64,000 bases of DNA from assembly GCA_903813345.2 (NCBI GenBank), contig CAIIXF020000001.1, forward strand, positions 41,385,366 to 41,449,365, written 5' to 3'. Both the position numbers and the translations under genes were made by a program. Shown in pieces: positions 13,571-27,300 of the stretch (position 1 is its first letter; every line of letters begins with the position of its first letter). The notes below the pieces were generated by a model. The model was not told the origin of the DNA. It ran no database searches and was given only the letters and a program-made list of their open reading frames with translations. The stretch comes from Owenia fusiformis. Lineage: Eukaryota > Annelida > Polychaeta > Sabellida > Oweniidae.

Positions 13571-15134
13571 CTATTTTTTTCATGGCCTGAGTTCGTCGCT
13601 AACATGCTAAATATAAGAGTTAGCTGACGTTTGGGAGTCTGACTTACCTTCTAAAGGTTAGAACCCGAATCTTAATGAAACCATATCACCTTTGTTGCGT
13701 CATTGATGATGCATAAACAGCATTTGATAGAAATTAGTGTAAATGCTTTTCCGACTTTTTCATTTTTCATTAATGTTGACTTCCGGGAAGGCGTTGTAGT
13801 TATCACGAAATAACGCATTGACCCTTGAACTTTACTTTGTTGACGTGTCAACCAAGCATGTCTGGTGTGAAAATTAAAAGAATATTAAGGTCTCATGGAA
13901 GTTAACAGGAAATGACTAAACAAAAAATGACAAAGCCATGCTGGATTTTGAAAATTTTTTGAACCAAGATAACAGAGTTCTGTTTGGACCTCCAGTCAGT
14001 TTAACTAGTTCCACATATCATTTACATGACCGGGAACACAGTTGAAATGGTCAGAATGACCATAAACATAATAGAATAACCTTTTCAGCCCTCTGAAAAT
14101 GTGACTAAAAAATAGCTAAGAGTAGGTGCTCGGGAAAGGTCACTGAACAGAATATTTTGACTTTTTCAGAAAATGTGCCCAATATATTGCTCTAAATGAT
14201 ACAATTCAAAAAAAATTGATATCATTCTTAGAAAAAGAAAAAATTGAAAAAAAATGAATTGAAAATCAATCTATTTTCCTTTTTACTACAGCCATTATTG
14301 TTTCAGACGATTTTTTAAAATTTCAAAGATTGTGTCATTTAGAGCAATATATTGGACACATTTTCTGAAAAAATCAAAAGATTCTGTTCATTGACCTTTC
14401 CTGAGCACCTACTTTTAGCTATTTTTCAGTCACATTTTTATCATGTTTATGGTCATTCTGACCATTTCAATTGTGTTCCTGGTCATGTAAATGATATTTG
14501 GAACTAGTTAAAGTGACTGGAGGTCCAAACAGAACTCTGTTATCTTGGTTCAAAAAATTTTCAAAATCAAGCATGGCTTTGTCATTTTTTGTTTTGTCAT
14601 TTCCTGTTAACTTCCATGAGACCTTAAGCAATGTTCTACATCCGCCAAGCTAAGTGAAGTAGCCAATATTTAAAATTACCAATTTCAAGTGAAGTACGCA
14701 ACGAACGAAACTGCGTGATCTGCATTCCCACTATTGGTCTGAACGAAATGCTACGTAGAAATATGAGCCGTCTGCTGTATTAGTCGATTAATAGAGTAAG
14801 ACCTGTTGGTGATGCTTTATAATTTAGACCAAAACATTGGAGAACAAACGAACCTGTAAATCGTGAAAACAACGAACAAATATTTGGTTTTCACATATGT
14901 TCTGTAATTTTTCGTATTGAAACTTCCGGAACTTACAAGGAAATCATTCATTTTCACGGTCCATGATTTACCTCTTGGATGTTGTGGGAAATGCTCCATG
15001 GTTGACGGAACAAAGGTGATATGGTTTCATTAAGATTCGGGTTCTAACCTTTAGAAGGTAAGTCAGACTCCCAAACGTCAGCTAACTCTTATATTTAGCA
15101 TGTTAGCGACGAACTCAGGCCATGAAAAAAATAG
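13571..15134. mobile_element. TA-flanked element with 126-bp perfect terminal inverted repeats
   Basis: The ends 13571-13696 and 15009-15134 match as inverted repeats without a mismatch that I could find, starting CTATTTTTTTCATGGCC. TA lies on both sides (13569-13570, 15135-15136), the signature of Tc1/mariner-type integration. There is no transposase, so it is non-autonomous. Perfect arms suggest recent movement. A second foldback element (13889-14623) sits inside it. It lies about 235 bp upstream of the SMNDC1 start codon, so it could influence that promoter. Confidence 0.85.
13889..14623. mobile_element. Long foldback element nested in the preceding one, TTAA-flanked
   Basis: A 735-bp imperfect palindrome with arms beginning GGTCTCATGGAAGTTAACAG; the two halves (about 13889-14210 and 14300-14623) pair over most of their length with a short A/T-rich spacer. 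TTAA is present on both sides (13885-13888 and 14624-14627), which is the piggyBac-type target duplication. There is no coding content. Arm divergence is higher than in the host element. Confidence 0.75.
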
Positions 15135-15368
15135 TAAGCTTATGAAGAATCATGAAAAATCTTGGAGTCTCCGAAAAGACTAGGTACTGGTAAGTATCAA
15201 TCGTCTTATCCCTTATCCACAAAATTATTTCAGCATCAAAAATTATTTATGTAAACTAAAATGCTCATATAATATAATATTGATACTGTGCAAGTAATGA
15301 AATAGTAAACGCATTCCTACCTGACCAAATTTTGCTAACATCCGGGCATTTTCAACCGGAAGTTAAAA

Positions 15369-18300
15369 ATGGCTGAGGAACTGGAAGCAAATTTATCTAC
15401 ATATAAACTGCAATTACAGCAAGTATGCTCGATAAATGAAATTAATATTAATTTGAAATACAAGATTTATGATTGACTGCAATATTAAAATAATTATTAT
15501 AGGTCTTAATAGTGACGATATTAGCATATTTACATTTCAAATATTATTTTTGAAATATTTTTTAGAAAATTAAATTTCTTCACTTACTGCAGTATACATA
15601 GATCTCAAGGATGATTGGGTCACATGGTTCCAAACTGGTATTTTTAATCGACACGAACATTGAAAATCTTGTTATTGTCTGACATAATACCAGTGTTAGA
15701 GTCCATTTCACTTCTTCATTTCGTCAGTAGAACGGCAAAAATAAGAAATTGGGAGACCATTGTGCAATAATATATGGAAAAGTATATTCATAATGTACAT
15801 GAATGACATTTGTATATTTCAGATTTTTTAGTTTTATGTGCAATAAGCCTGTGCCGTCTTGTAATTTGAAGAATTTCAGCCATGTTAATCTTATTGAAAA
15901 TAACATGGCAGAGAAGCATCCCAATATAAGAGACCACACACTTTATAAGCCAAACTAGAAGCAATCCAAAATATACAAATGTCATTCATGTACATTATGA
16001 ATATACTTTTCCATATATTATTGCACAATGGTCTCCCAATTTCTTATTTTGCCGTTCTACTGACGAAATGAAGCAGTGAAATGGACTCTAGTCATTAGGC
16101 CTTCCCGGTGATTGTCCAGTAAAGTGAGCCCCAGTCAATGTCTCCAAAAGTCACGGTCATTTTGATCAGAGAGTATGATCTTTAATCACCTACCTAGCTG
16201 TAGAATGCATATTGGTGATGTTGTTCTCATAATGATTAGAGGGGTCGATGATTAAATCGACAAGTTCCATGGATTGGAGTAATTGTTTTGCGAAGGATAG
16301 GTATAGGCTTTAGGATTTATTTCACGAATCTCATCAGAAATTAGGTAATCTTGGTGATTGTAACTTGCAAAGCTGTTGTGAGTAGAGTCTTGTCATATAA
16401 TCAGCCTCAATTTTAAAGTGTTAGTTGTATTTTTAACATGATTTCACTGTTTTTTTTGTGGACTGGTAAGATCTTGGAACACAAATGGCATGATGGATGA
16501 GCTTTGACCTCATTTTGACTGATGGTGATCACAGGCAAATCACGTGATCAATTTTATCTTAATGTTGATTGATTTAAGTTTTAATTGGTTGGGAAAATTG
16601 AATTTATTTGAAAGTTTAACCTCCCGCTTGAGAACAAGAATAGGTCATGTGACCTTGTGCCAGAGTCATTGCATTCTTTTCAGTTGACCTGTTCAAAGTA
16701 CATTGAGTCCTAATTATCACACATCACAACAATTTTGGAAACAATATTTTATAACTACATAGATTACGATGCATCTAAGGTACATAAAACTAGATGACCA
16801 ACTGCATGAGGAATAGTGATAAATACCCCAACGGAGATCAGTCTTGAAATAGACTTGAATCTTGTTTCCAATCCTGAAGCCTAGTTGATACCTATCCTTC
16901 GCAGAACAATTACTCCAATCTGTGACAAGTTCTCAGAATTTCAAATCTGACTTTGGATTTGAGATTTGACCTTCTGTAATGTATATGGAACTAAAAGTTT
17001 TAAAGTTGATCAAAAGATGGCACTAGAGTATACTAAACTAGACTCATAACTGAAAAGTGCAATCAGAGAAGCCAATTATGATTTTGAAAAGAACAGTCAG
17101 TTCACAAAGAGAAGTCAAAGCATCAACATGTAAATATAATGTGAAGATATAAAATAAGAAATAAGATCATAACGTTGTTCAAATGAACCAAGAACCAAAT
17201 AAGAGACCGAAATAAGCGACAACTGTCGGACCCAGCGAGAGCATCAAAGGGGCCCCTCGTCATAACGTCCAGAACCCAAGATAGGTGCGACAAGGTAGTA
17301 TAAACAAGTTAATAACAACATTACATGGTGGCGGCAAACGACAAGAACCACGCTTCAAGCGCTATACAAGCAATAGGACGAGGTAATATAATTGCTATTT
17401 TGTTAGGAAAATTCCATGAAGAGCTAGAGACAAAGAACTTTATTCAAGACCTAAGATTCAAGATCTGAAACAGATCAGAAAGAACTTTTCTAAGAAACTA
17501 AGAAAGAAGCAAGCCTAAGAAATTCAGAGTAAAAGGAGAGTTACAGAAGTCACAAAAGGCAAATCTTGAAAATAAAAACTGAAGTTTTAGCAACATTTTG
17601 AAAAATTAGTTCACTGCACAGTAGCATAGATTTTTACAATTGGCAAACAGTGGCAAATTCAATAGCAAAGTACAACATTGGAAAATCACACATTGGAACT
17701 TTCATATGCATTTACATGTAATCTGGAAAACTTTTTTCATGAAGTACACAGTTTATTAGTACAGAGTTGAGATTAGGATAAGAATTTTAGCATAAAAAGT
17801 TTTTCACATGTACAGTATATACAAGTGTTTTATATGAAGGTATTATTAGCTAGATAGCCAGTCAGTAGTCATGCAACAATAGGCTAGGTTAGATTACATG
17901 GTTAAAACAAAAGATTAGTTAGGATAGTTAGCTCTCAATTTTTCACACATATATCTGAATGCATTTGTGCAAGGTCAAGTTGACCCAGTTAGTGAATTAA
18001 GTGTATGCCTAGTTTTGTTGACATAAACCCATATAAGGCAATAAGGTCAAGCTGACCAAAAGGTAAACAAACAGTTACTGAAGTACAGCACCTGAAGTGA
18101 AACTAGCAAATTTTTCAACTTAGCTATTTATCTGCTATCATTGCTAAAGTAAGATAGTTAATTTTACAAACATTTATAGAGTAAGATGGTTTAATTTTCA
18201 CTGTTATTTTAGATTAGATTAGTGGTGAATAATCAATTAGCTAGCAAGCAAGCAATTAGCGACAGTGCATTTTATTGGTTCATCATTGGTGAAAATCCAT

Positions 18301-21300
18301 CAATTGGTAAATCATAGGTGAATTATCATAGTAAGTAATTGCAAATAACAGCATTACATAAATTTGATATCATATTTAGAACTTAGCACACATATTGTGT
18401 TAATAAATAGTAAACTACATTAGGTTTACAACAAAATTCCAATTGAATATTCATAAACAAAATAATTTTCACTTGCAATTGTTTACAACATTGTCATATT
18501 TAGGTTATATATTATCAATCAATGTGTAGGTTAGCGTTACTGTAACATTAGATTTAACAGATCTTGCTATAAGCACTTAGCCATTACTGGTAGTATTATG
18601 TTAAGTTAGTGATTATGCCTATAGATACTAGAGCTAACACATACTCTGAAAAGCCTGATCAAGGTAAAGATAGAAAGGATAAGGACCAGCCACAAGGAGC
18701 TGAAAGAAAAGAAGAACCTTTTAAAGAAGCCATGGCGGAATCTGAGGATTTCCACTGTGATGATGATGATCTGACCAAGATGGAAGATCCAACTAAGATG
18801 AAATATCCATACATGATGCAAGATCCAGATGCCCAACCAAAGATGGAAGGACTTGGTGTTCAACAAGGAACAGATACCACTAGGATGATGCAGCTCATGA
18901 TGGACATGTTCCTTAAGAACAATGAAGCAACTGAGCGAAGACTCCGGGACATGGAGAGGGCTCGCCTTGAAGAAATAAAACAGGAACGTGAAGAAAGAAG
19001 ACGCCTTGAAGAAATAAGGGCTAAAGAAAGACAACAAGAACGTGAGGATCAAAGGAAACTCATAGAACAATTAAGAAAAGACAAAGAACAAGAAGGAAAA
19101 CGACCCAAAGACCCATTCATCACAAAACTTAAGGATTCGGATGATATTGAGGACTTCTTAACAGTTTTCGAGAGAACAGCCACAATGTGCAATTGGAAAC
19201 TTGAACATTGGACTTTGAAACTTGCTCCAGCACTATCTGGGAAGGCCCAAGCTGCATATGTTAGTCTCAATGCAGAAGATGCCATGAACTACGAAACAGT
19301 AAAATCAGCTATACTGAAGCGGTACTCCATCAACGAGGAGGCGTACAGAATCCGTTTCAGAGGTCTTAAACGAACTGATGATGAAGGTATAAAAGCCTTT
19401 GCAGTACGTTTGACCGATGTATTTAACAAGTGGTCCAAAGATGCAACTACAATAGAAGACTTAGGCGATTTGATCATCAAGGAACAACTTGTCAGCACAT
19501 TACCAAGTGATGTTCAACTGTGGGTGAAGGAACATGATCCAAAAACTTCTGAAGATGTTGTTAAACTGGCTGATAATTACCTTGAAGCTAGAAAGCAGGA
19601 AGGCACAGATACCCCTCAGACAGTTTACAAACCAAAGAAGTTTGGAAACAGGAACAACAGGGACAAAGATACAACAAAGTCTACAAATCAAGCAGATGCC
19701 TTCAAACAGAAGCCTCTTGAAAGTATCCAATGTTTCAAATGCCAGTCTTTTGGACATTATTCAGCAGATTGTTCTTCAGCCAAAGCAGTTAACAAGTGTA
19801 CAAAATGCCTTAATCTGGGTCACACAGCAGCTGAATGCAGAACAGATACAACCAAACGATGTGAAAACTGCAAGATTTTTGGCCACGAAACAAGTTATTG
19901 TAAGAGAGGAAAGAAGGGATATCTCTGCAAGTCTAAGAATGACATATTCTCTCAGTACAACAGGAGTAGAGATGGTACAGTACAAGGCCTGATGAACAAC
20001 AAGAAAGTTAAACTCCTTATTGATACAGGAAGCTGTAAGACAATAGTACACAAGAACCTAGTGGAACCAGATCAAGTATTATCTGATGATGAAATCACAA
20101 TGACGTGTGTACATGGTGATCACAAGTCTTATCCCACTACCAATGTGACATTTTCCATTGGTGATGAGACATTCCATGTTGATGCAGTGGTTTCAGACTC
20201 AGTACCAACACAAGTTCTTCTGGGACAAGATGTGCTAAGACAACTTGATAAGGAAAAGATGGATAGATATATCTACAAGAAACCAACAAATTCTTATGTG
20301 ACTACACGTCAACAATGGAAAGACCAACGACAAGAAGAAAATGAAGACAGACTCTTAGATGAATGTTCTGATGTCAAACTAACACCAACTAAGGAAGATG
20401 AGTCAACATTGGATTCACATGATCACAATAGTGATGCAGTGCAAACTGAACACAATGACAATGACTCTGATGATGTTAAAGCAGCACAAACTCAACACAG
20501 TGATAATGAAACTGGTATTGATGATGCTGATACAAGTGAATTTGAAGGTGATGAACTACCTTTCAAATTTGATGATACAATGTTTCTAAGAAGAAAGGCT
20601 GACAAGATAAAGAAGACCAGAAGACAAAGAAGAAGCGAAAGAATGAAGCTTCAATCCAAAGAAAAAGAACAAGAACTTGGGACAATAGATGTAGACTGTC
20701 TGAAAGAAATGCAGAATACAGATCCTACTCTGAAGGATGTGAGGAAGAAAATACTAGATTCTACTGATACTAACAGGGACATACCATATTTCATAAGGAA
20801 AGATGGTCTGATATATAGAATATCAAAGACTCCCTTAGATGAACAACTGGAACAGATAGTCATACCGAAGGGTTGCAGAAAACAGATCCTAGATGTGGCA
20901 CATAGTATTCCATTGGCTGGACATTTAGGAATGCAAAAGACAACCAACAGAATTACAAGAAGATTCTTCTGGCCTGGGATTCATAAAGACATTACTAATT
21001 ATTGCAAGTCATGCGATAAATGTCAACTCATTGCCAAGAAGAAAACCATGGACAGAGCTCCACTTATTCCATTGCCTGTTATAACAGAGCCATTCAAGAA
21101 AATTGCCATGGATGTGATAGGCCCACTGGTACGCTCTACCAAAGGAAACAAATACATTTTATGTATTGGAGACTACGGAACAAGATATCCGGAAGCTGTA
21201 CCGATGAGAAACACAGATGCTAAAAGAATCGCTACAGAGCTGATGATTTTGTTCTCCAGAGTTGGAATTGCTGAAGTAATACTTACAGACCAAGGTACAA

Positions 21301-24300
21301 ACTTCATGTCAAAGACCTTGAAGGAAGTCTACAGGTTACTAGGCATAACTGGAGTTACAAGTACACCATACCATCAGCAGACTGACGGCCAAGTGGAAAA
21401 GTTTAATGGCACCCTGATTAACATGTTACGCAAGTTTGTAGCAGATGAGCCAAAACTTTGGGATGTGTATCTTCCTTATGTATTATTTGCATACCGGGAA
21501 GTACCCAACAGTTCAACGGGATTCTCTCCATTCGAACTCCTTTATGGACGAGACGTTAGAGGACCATTGGACATATTGAAGGAAAACTGGGTTGCAAAAG
21601 AAGATACTCCACCAACAGTTGTTGAATATGTAGTTAAAATGAGAGAGAAGCTGGACTCTTTACATAAGTTAGCAGAAAGCAACGCAGCAGATTCCAAGAC
21701 AACACAGAAGAAATACTATGACAAGAAAAGCAAGGAATCTACTTTAGAACCTGGAGATGAAGTCCTTCTATTACTGCCTACAAGTGAAAACAAACTTGAG
21801 ATGAGATGGAATGGACCTTACAAAGTGAAACAACGCCATGGAAAAGTAAACTACGAAGTTGAAGTTGGCAACAAGACTAAGATTTACCATATCAATCTTC
21901 TTAGAAAATACACAGACAGAGAGGAATATTGCTTCATGATGACAGAAGATGAAGATGACAGCGATATTGAAGACGTCATGGTCATATCAACAAAACCAGA
22001 TGTCCAGATCAAGAAATATGACTTGAATGCTGAGATGACAGTATATCAAACACAACAGATGAAATCTCTGTTAGATGATTTCAATGATGTTCTCTCCAAT
22101 GAACCTGGAAGAACAGACCTGATAAGACATCATGTTGACACTGGACAAGAGAAACCACATCGTCAACCAAGCTACAGAATCCCTCAGAGTCATCTAAAAA
22201 CAGTGAAAGAAGAATTGGATTCTATGCTGAAAGATGGTATAATAGAACCCTCTACAAGTGAATGGATATCAAATGTTGTTTTGATTCCAAAGAAAGACAA
22301 TACAATTAGATTTTGTATTGACTTTCGGTACCTCAACAGTGTATCAAAATTTGATCACTACCTGATGCCAAGAATAGATGACATTATAGACAAGCTTCAG
22401 AAAGCAAAGTGGATTACAGTTGTCGATCTTTGCAGAGGATTTTGGCAGATACTCCTTACAGAAGAGTCGAGAGACAAATGTGCTTTTCGGACACCCTGGG
22501 GAATTTTTCAATTCATAGTGATGCCGTTTGGTCTCCATGGAGCCCCAGCAACCTTTCAAAGGATGGTAGATGAACTACTTAGAGGTGCAGAAGACTACAT
22601 TGCAGCCTATCTCGATGACATCATCATCTTCAGTGAAACATTCCAAGATCATCTTACCCACGTGGAAGACTTGATGAAAAGATTAAGAAAACATCATTTG
22701 ACAGCAAAGCCTGCAAAATGCCAATTTGGATACCATGAAGTTGTGTATTGTGGACACAAAGTTGGCAAAGGAAGAGTAACACTAAAACCAAGTGCTATAG
22801 AAGCTATACAGAAGTTTGAAAGACCAGAAACAAAGTCCTTACTCAAGACATACCTGGGAATGACAGGATACTATAGACGCTTTGTTGAAGATTACGCTAC
22901 AAAGGCCTACCCTTTAACAGAACTGACAAGAAGACAGATTCCTAAGAAGATACCATGGGATGACAAAGCAGAACATTCATTCCAAATTCTGAAGAAAGAG
23001 TTGTGTGAACACCCTATCCTAAGAACCCCAGACTTCAACTTGCAATTCATTGTGATGACAGATGCATCTGACTATGGTATAAGTGGAATCTTATGTCAAA
23101 CATTTGATGATGGAGAACATCCTGTGATATACCTTAGCAGAAAGATGATGCCAAGAGAACGGAACTATGCTGTTATTGAAAAGGAATGCCTCGCAATGAA
23201 ATGGGCCATTGAACAGCTGAGCTATTACCTGTTAGGAAGAGACTTTGTAGTTGTAACAGATCATAACCCCCTCGTGTGGTTGAAAAACATGAAAAACACT
23301 AACCCTAGACTCATGAGATGGTCTTTGTCGCTGCAACAATACAGATTTACAGTGATACACAGGGCAGGTCGATACAACCAAAATGCAGATGCTTTATCAC
23401 GATTATGAATCTATTAAAACAGACATTAGTGAGAATAAAAGAAGTAGACATGAGGAAGAGTATCATTCTATGCATTTAAAGACATTACACAATTGAAAAA
23501 GTGCATAATTGAGGACATTTGAAGTTTGAAGAAGTGATCCTTAATAAGGGGAAGTTTTAATTTTTGGGAAAAGCAATCCCTGAGAATTAGTTTTATTGGA
23601 CAATTTTTAACTTTTTGGGGACAATCCATCCCTTAATGAAGAAAGTCATATCAGATGTGACTGTTTTATGGAAAAAGATAGAAAAAGACCAAAAAACAGT
23701 CAAAAGAAAGGGGGAAGATGTAATGTATATGGAACTAAAAGTTTTAAAGTTGATCAAAAGATGGCACTAGAGTATACTAAACTAGACTCATAACTGAAAA
23801 GTGCAATCAGAGAAGCCAATTATGATTTTGAAAAGAACAGTCAGTTCACAAAGAGAAGTCAAAGCATCAACATGTAAATATAATGTGAAGATATAAAATA
23901 AGAAATAAGATCATAACGTTGTTCAAATGAACCAAGAACCAAATAAGAGACTGAAATAAGCGACAACTATCAGACCTAGCGACAGCATCAAAGGGGCCCC
24001 TCGTCATAACGTCCAGAACCCAAGATAGGTGCGACAAGGTAGTATAAACAAGATAATAACAACATTACACCTTCAATGACCTTCTCAAGGTCAAAAGGGT
24101 ATTTTTTGTCAACTTGCTTCAAATTGACCATTTTTTTCAAAATCATCTACAAGTTCTCAGAAGTTCAAATCTGACTTTAGATTTAACCTTCAATGACCTT
24201 CTCGAGGTCAAAAAGGTATTTTTCAACACTTCAAATTGACCAATTTTTTTTCAAAATCACTGAAGATTTGAGATTGAACCTTCGATGACCTTCTAAGGGT

Positions 24301-27300
24301 CAAATAAGGTCAAAAGGTCTTTTTTCAACTAGCTTTAGATCAACCAATTTTTTTAAAAATCATCTATAACTTCTCAGAAGGTCAAAAAGGTCTTTTTTTC
24401 AACTTGCTTCAAATTGACCTTTTTTTCAATTATAAGTTCTCAGAAATTCAAATCTGATTTTCAAATTTCAGACTTGAAAATGATCTTTTCAATCTGATTT
24501 AGCATAGTTCCCCTAATTGCTACACAGTCTGTCAATTAAAGGAATATGCTCAAGAGATTCTTTATACCTTTTGCTACAGTTGTTGACTTTGTTGTACCAC
24601 TTTGCTTTTAGGTTGAAGCCTCCTTGAGTAATGATCCAACCAATGATGACCTACTCAAACTCCAAAAAGATCTCAGTGTAAGTTCCAACGTGTACTATAA
24701 TGTGTTTTTCATTTGTTTGAAATAAATGCAAAATATGTTGTTACAATAATATAATAATTGAATCAAATACATAAGAAAATATATATATAATTGATAATAA
24801 AATGAAGGAAGGTAATTATTTTATAAATGAACAGTTCACCTACTGGTCCCTAACTTAATGATGTTTTGTGGAATGAAACCCTAACCCACAACTGCAAGTG
24901 CAGTGTTCCTAGTTATTTTGACGGAGCGTCAATGTAACAAAATGGATGAACTTCCTGGTTACGAGTTTTTTGTTTTCTCAATTTAAACCTTCTTAAGTTG
25001 CAGATTATAATTTGGCACAAAGCCAGAAAATATAGTCTAGCTTTAATACGTTTCTTCAATTTGAAATTTGTTTTGTAAATGAAGTTGCAATTCATATATT
25101 TAGCCCCTCCTTTTTGTTACATTGCCGAAAGGCCTTTATATTACCAAAATATGTTACTTTGACGAGTTACATCAATGTAACAAAAGTGATGGTCTAAGTG
25201 CATGAAATACAGCTTTATTTAAAAATCAATTTCCAAACCGAGAGCATTTCTAAAAGCTCTACTACTATATTATCTAACTTTGTGCCAAATGATAATTCGC
25301 AACATGACTTATACTTAAACTTTTATCCAGGAAGATCATCCATTTTGTTACATTGACGTACCGTCAAAGTAACTATTGTGGAACAGTGAACTGATTCACC
25401 TCTACAGTATGTTGGACATGGGTGCAATGCTATATATGCAATTTATTGATGTGGAAAAGTCAGTCAGTCAGTCCTGTAGCATCCAGATAGCAGGATAAGG
25501 GGTCATGATTTTGATTTGCACTAGTGTTAACTGACTTTTTCACATCACCACTTTAGAATTTAATTCTGTGCTTTCATTACATACTGTTGTACACTGACAG
25601 GAGGTGATTGAGCTGACAGAGGACCTCATAGCTCAACAGAATGAGGTTGATTCTCAAGAAGATGAAACAGATACATTAGAGGCAGCAAGCTACACACAAC
25701 ACAACTGGAAAGTTGGGGATAAGTGCCAAGCATTATATAGTAAAGACAATGCGTAAGTATCTTAGACTCTACTCACTGATAATATTGTCATCCTCCATAT
25801 GTAAACCATCTACAGTAGATCTGGAATAAAAGTAGATGAATAGGTTCAGAACTGGAGCAAATAGGTGTCGCACCCTGTTGAGCGTTCCCAACTCTCTGCA
25901 TGCCCCACTTCTACAAATATATGGATTTGAAGTACACCTCTTCTTGATGTTTTATTTTACATTTCTCATTAAATGACATTCATCACTGGCAGAAGTGGCC
26001 ATTTTATGTAACCATCTATATTGAGCAAGATGTTCTATTGCAGTTAATACCGACTTTAAATATCCTTTTGCAGACATTTTAATGCCACGATAGATGAATT
26101 AATGGACGATGGGACGTGTACTGTTACATTTGAAGGCTGGGGGAACACAGAAGTCACAAAGGTAATGTACCAACTTGAATTCAGATTTAATAATGTTAAT
26201 AATAATTTGAATGAATCATTAAATTCATAAATGAGAGAACAAACTGATCTTTTATTAGTGGTCAGAAATGAGATATGACCAATCAAAAAACTTTGTAATA
26301 TCTGCTGGTGAAAATGAACACTCTACATATCTGAATAAACCCAAAGAAGCAATTGAAACTAAAATACTGAAATTGAGCTGATTAAAAATATAAACTTGTT
26401 AATGATGTGCTTATCTGAGAACTGGTAAATGATGTTCTAGTTACCTTTACAGCATACATATACAAACATGTACTCACTCCAGCTTTGTGAGCACCTTAGA
26501 TCTGGCAAGCAATGGTAATTATACTTTAAGCAGAAATCACTGAATGGTTTCTTATGGTGAAGTTATTATTACAGTTATTATCATTTAGACTTAAATAGAC
26601 AAACCTGGGAAATATTTTCTTTGATACAGTAAACGACATTCATTTCTTGTCAAAAAATAAAAGAGCATTTAGCTGTCTTATTTTAAATAGCTTGTATTAT
26701 GACGTCATGAGTATTTGACAATTTAGAATGATTTAACATAGAAATAATCAGACAAATCAAAATTGGAACCTACAATATTGCAAAACATGAATTCTAGGGA
26801 TATAAAATTTCGTGCAAAATATCTGTTATATTGAATTAAATCCATATTCCACACTTTCGGTTTTCCTAATTTCTTTTGCATAAAGACCAAAGTTAAGTCA
26901 ATTGGAATGTTCTTGGAACAAAATGCAGGCAAAAGATTTGCAAAGAAATAATGGGAATTCAAAAGTGGTGGATTTAAGAAATGTGAGCCATTAGGAACTG
27001 TTCTTTCATATTTTGTTTACTTATGTACATCTGGCTATAATTACAGATTGGGTTACTGAAACGATATATCGCTCAACAGAAACGAGAATCTGATTCAGGA
27101 GAGGGTGGAAGTGCTGCTAAACGACCAATGACCAAGTAAGTTTAATTGATGTCAACAATTTATGAAATATTATTATTTGTCTACAATTTGTATGCTAATC
27201 TTATAACTGGCATCACAATTAAAAGAATTCAACTTGAGTTCCAAATTGAAAATACAATTTTTCTGGTTGAGTTTATTTATCCTTTTCGAATCATTACTTA

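Larger units (their letters stand above)
16975..24069 (+). mobile_element. Complete GMR1-like Ty3/gypsy LTR retrotransposon
   Basis: A 7,095-bp element with 351-bp LTRs (16975-17325 and 23719-24069) that differ at 6 positions by my alignment (about 98.3% identical). Both LTRs begin TGTAATG and end CATTACA. A 5-bp target duplication CCTTC is at 16970-16974 and 24070-24074; removing the element restores the repeat phrase 'gaccttcaatgacc'. A primer-binding candidate follows the left LTR directly and a polypurine tract precedes the right LTR. One uninterrupted Gag-Pol frame fills the centre. Domain order is Gag-PR-IN-RT-RNase H, the arrangement described for GMR1-type Ty3/gypsy elements and unlike standard gypsy (PR-RT-RH-IN). 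Intact frame, near-identical LTRs and a clean target duplication suggest recent, possibly ongoing activity. It sits in SMNDC1 intron 1, same strand. Confidence 0.95.

Noticed and set aside
18606-19070. 154-codon antisense frame opposite Gag
   Set aside because: Phe/Ser-rich shadow of the charged coiled-coil region of Gag on the other strand.
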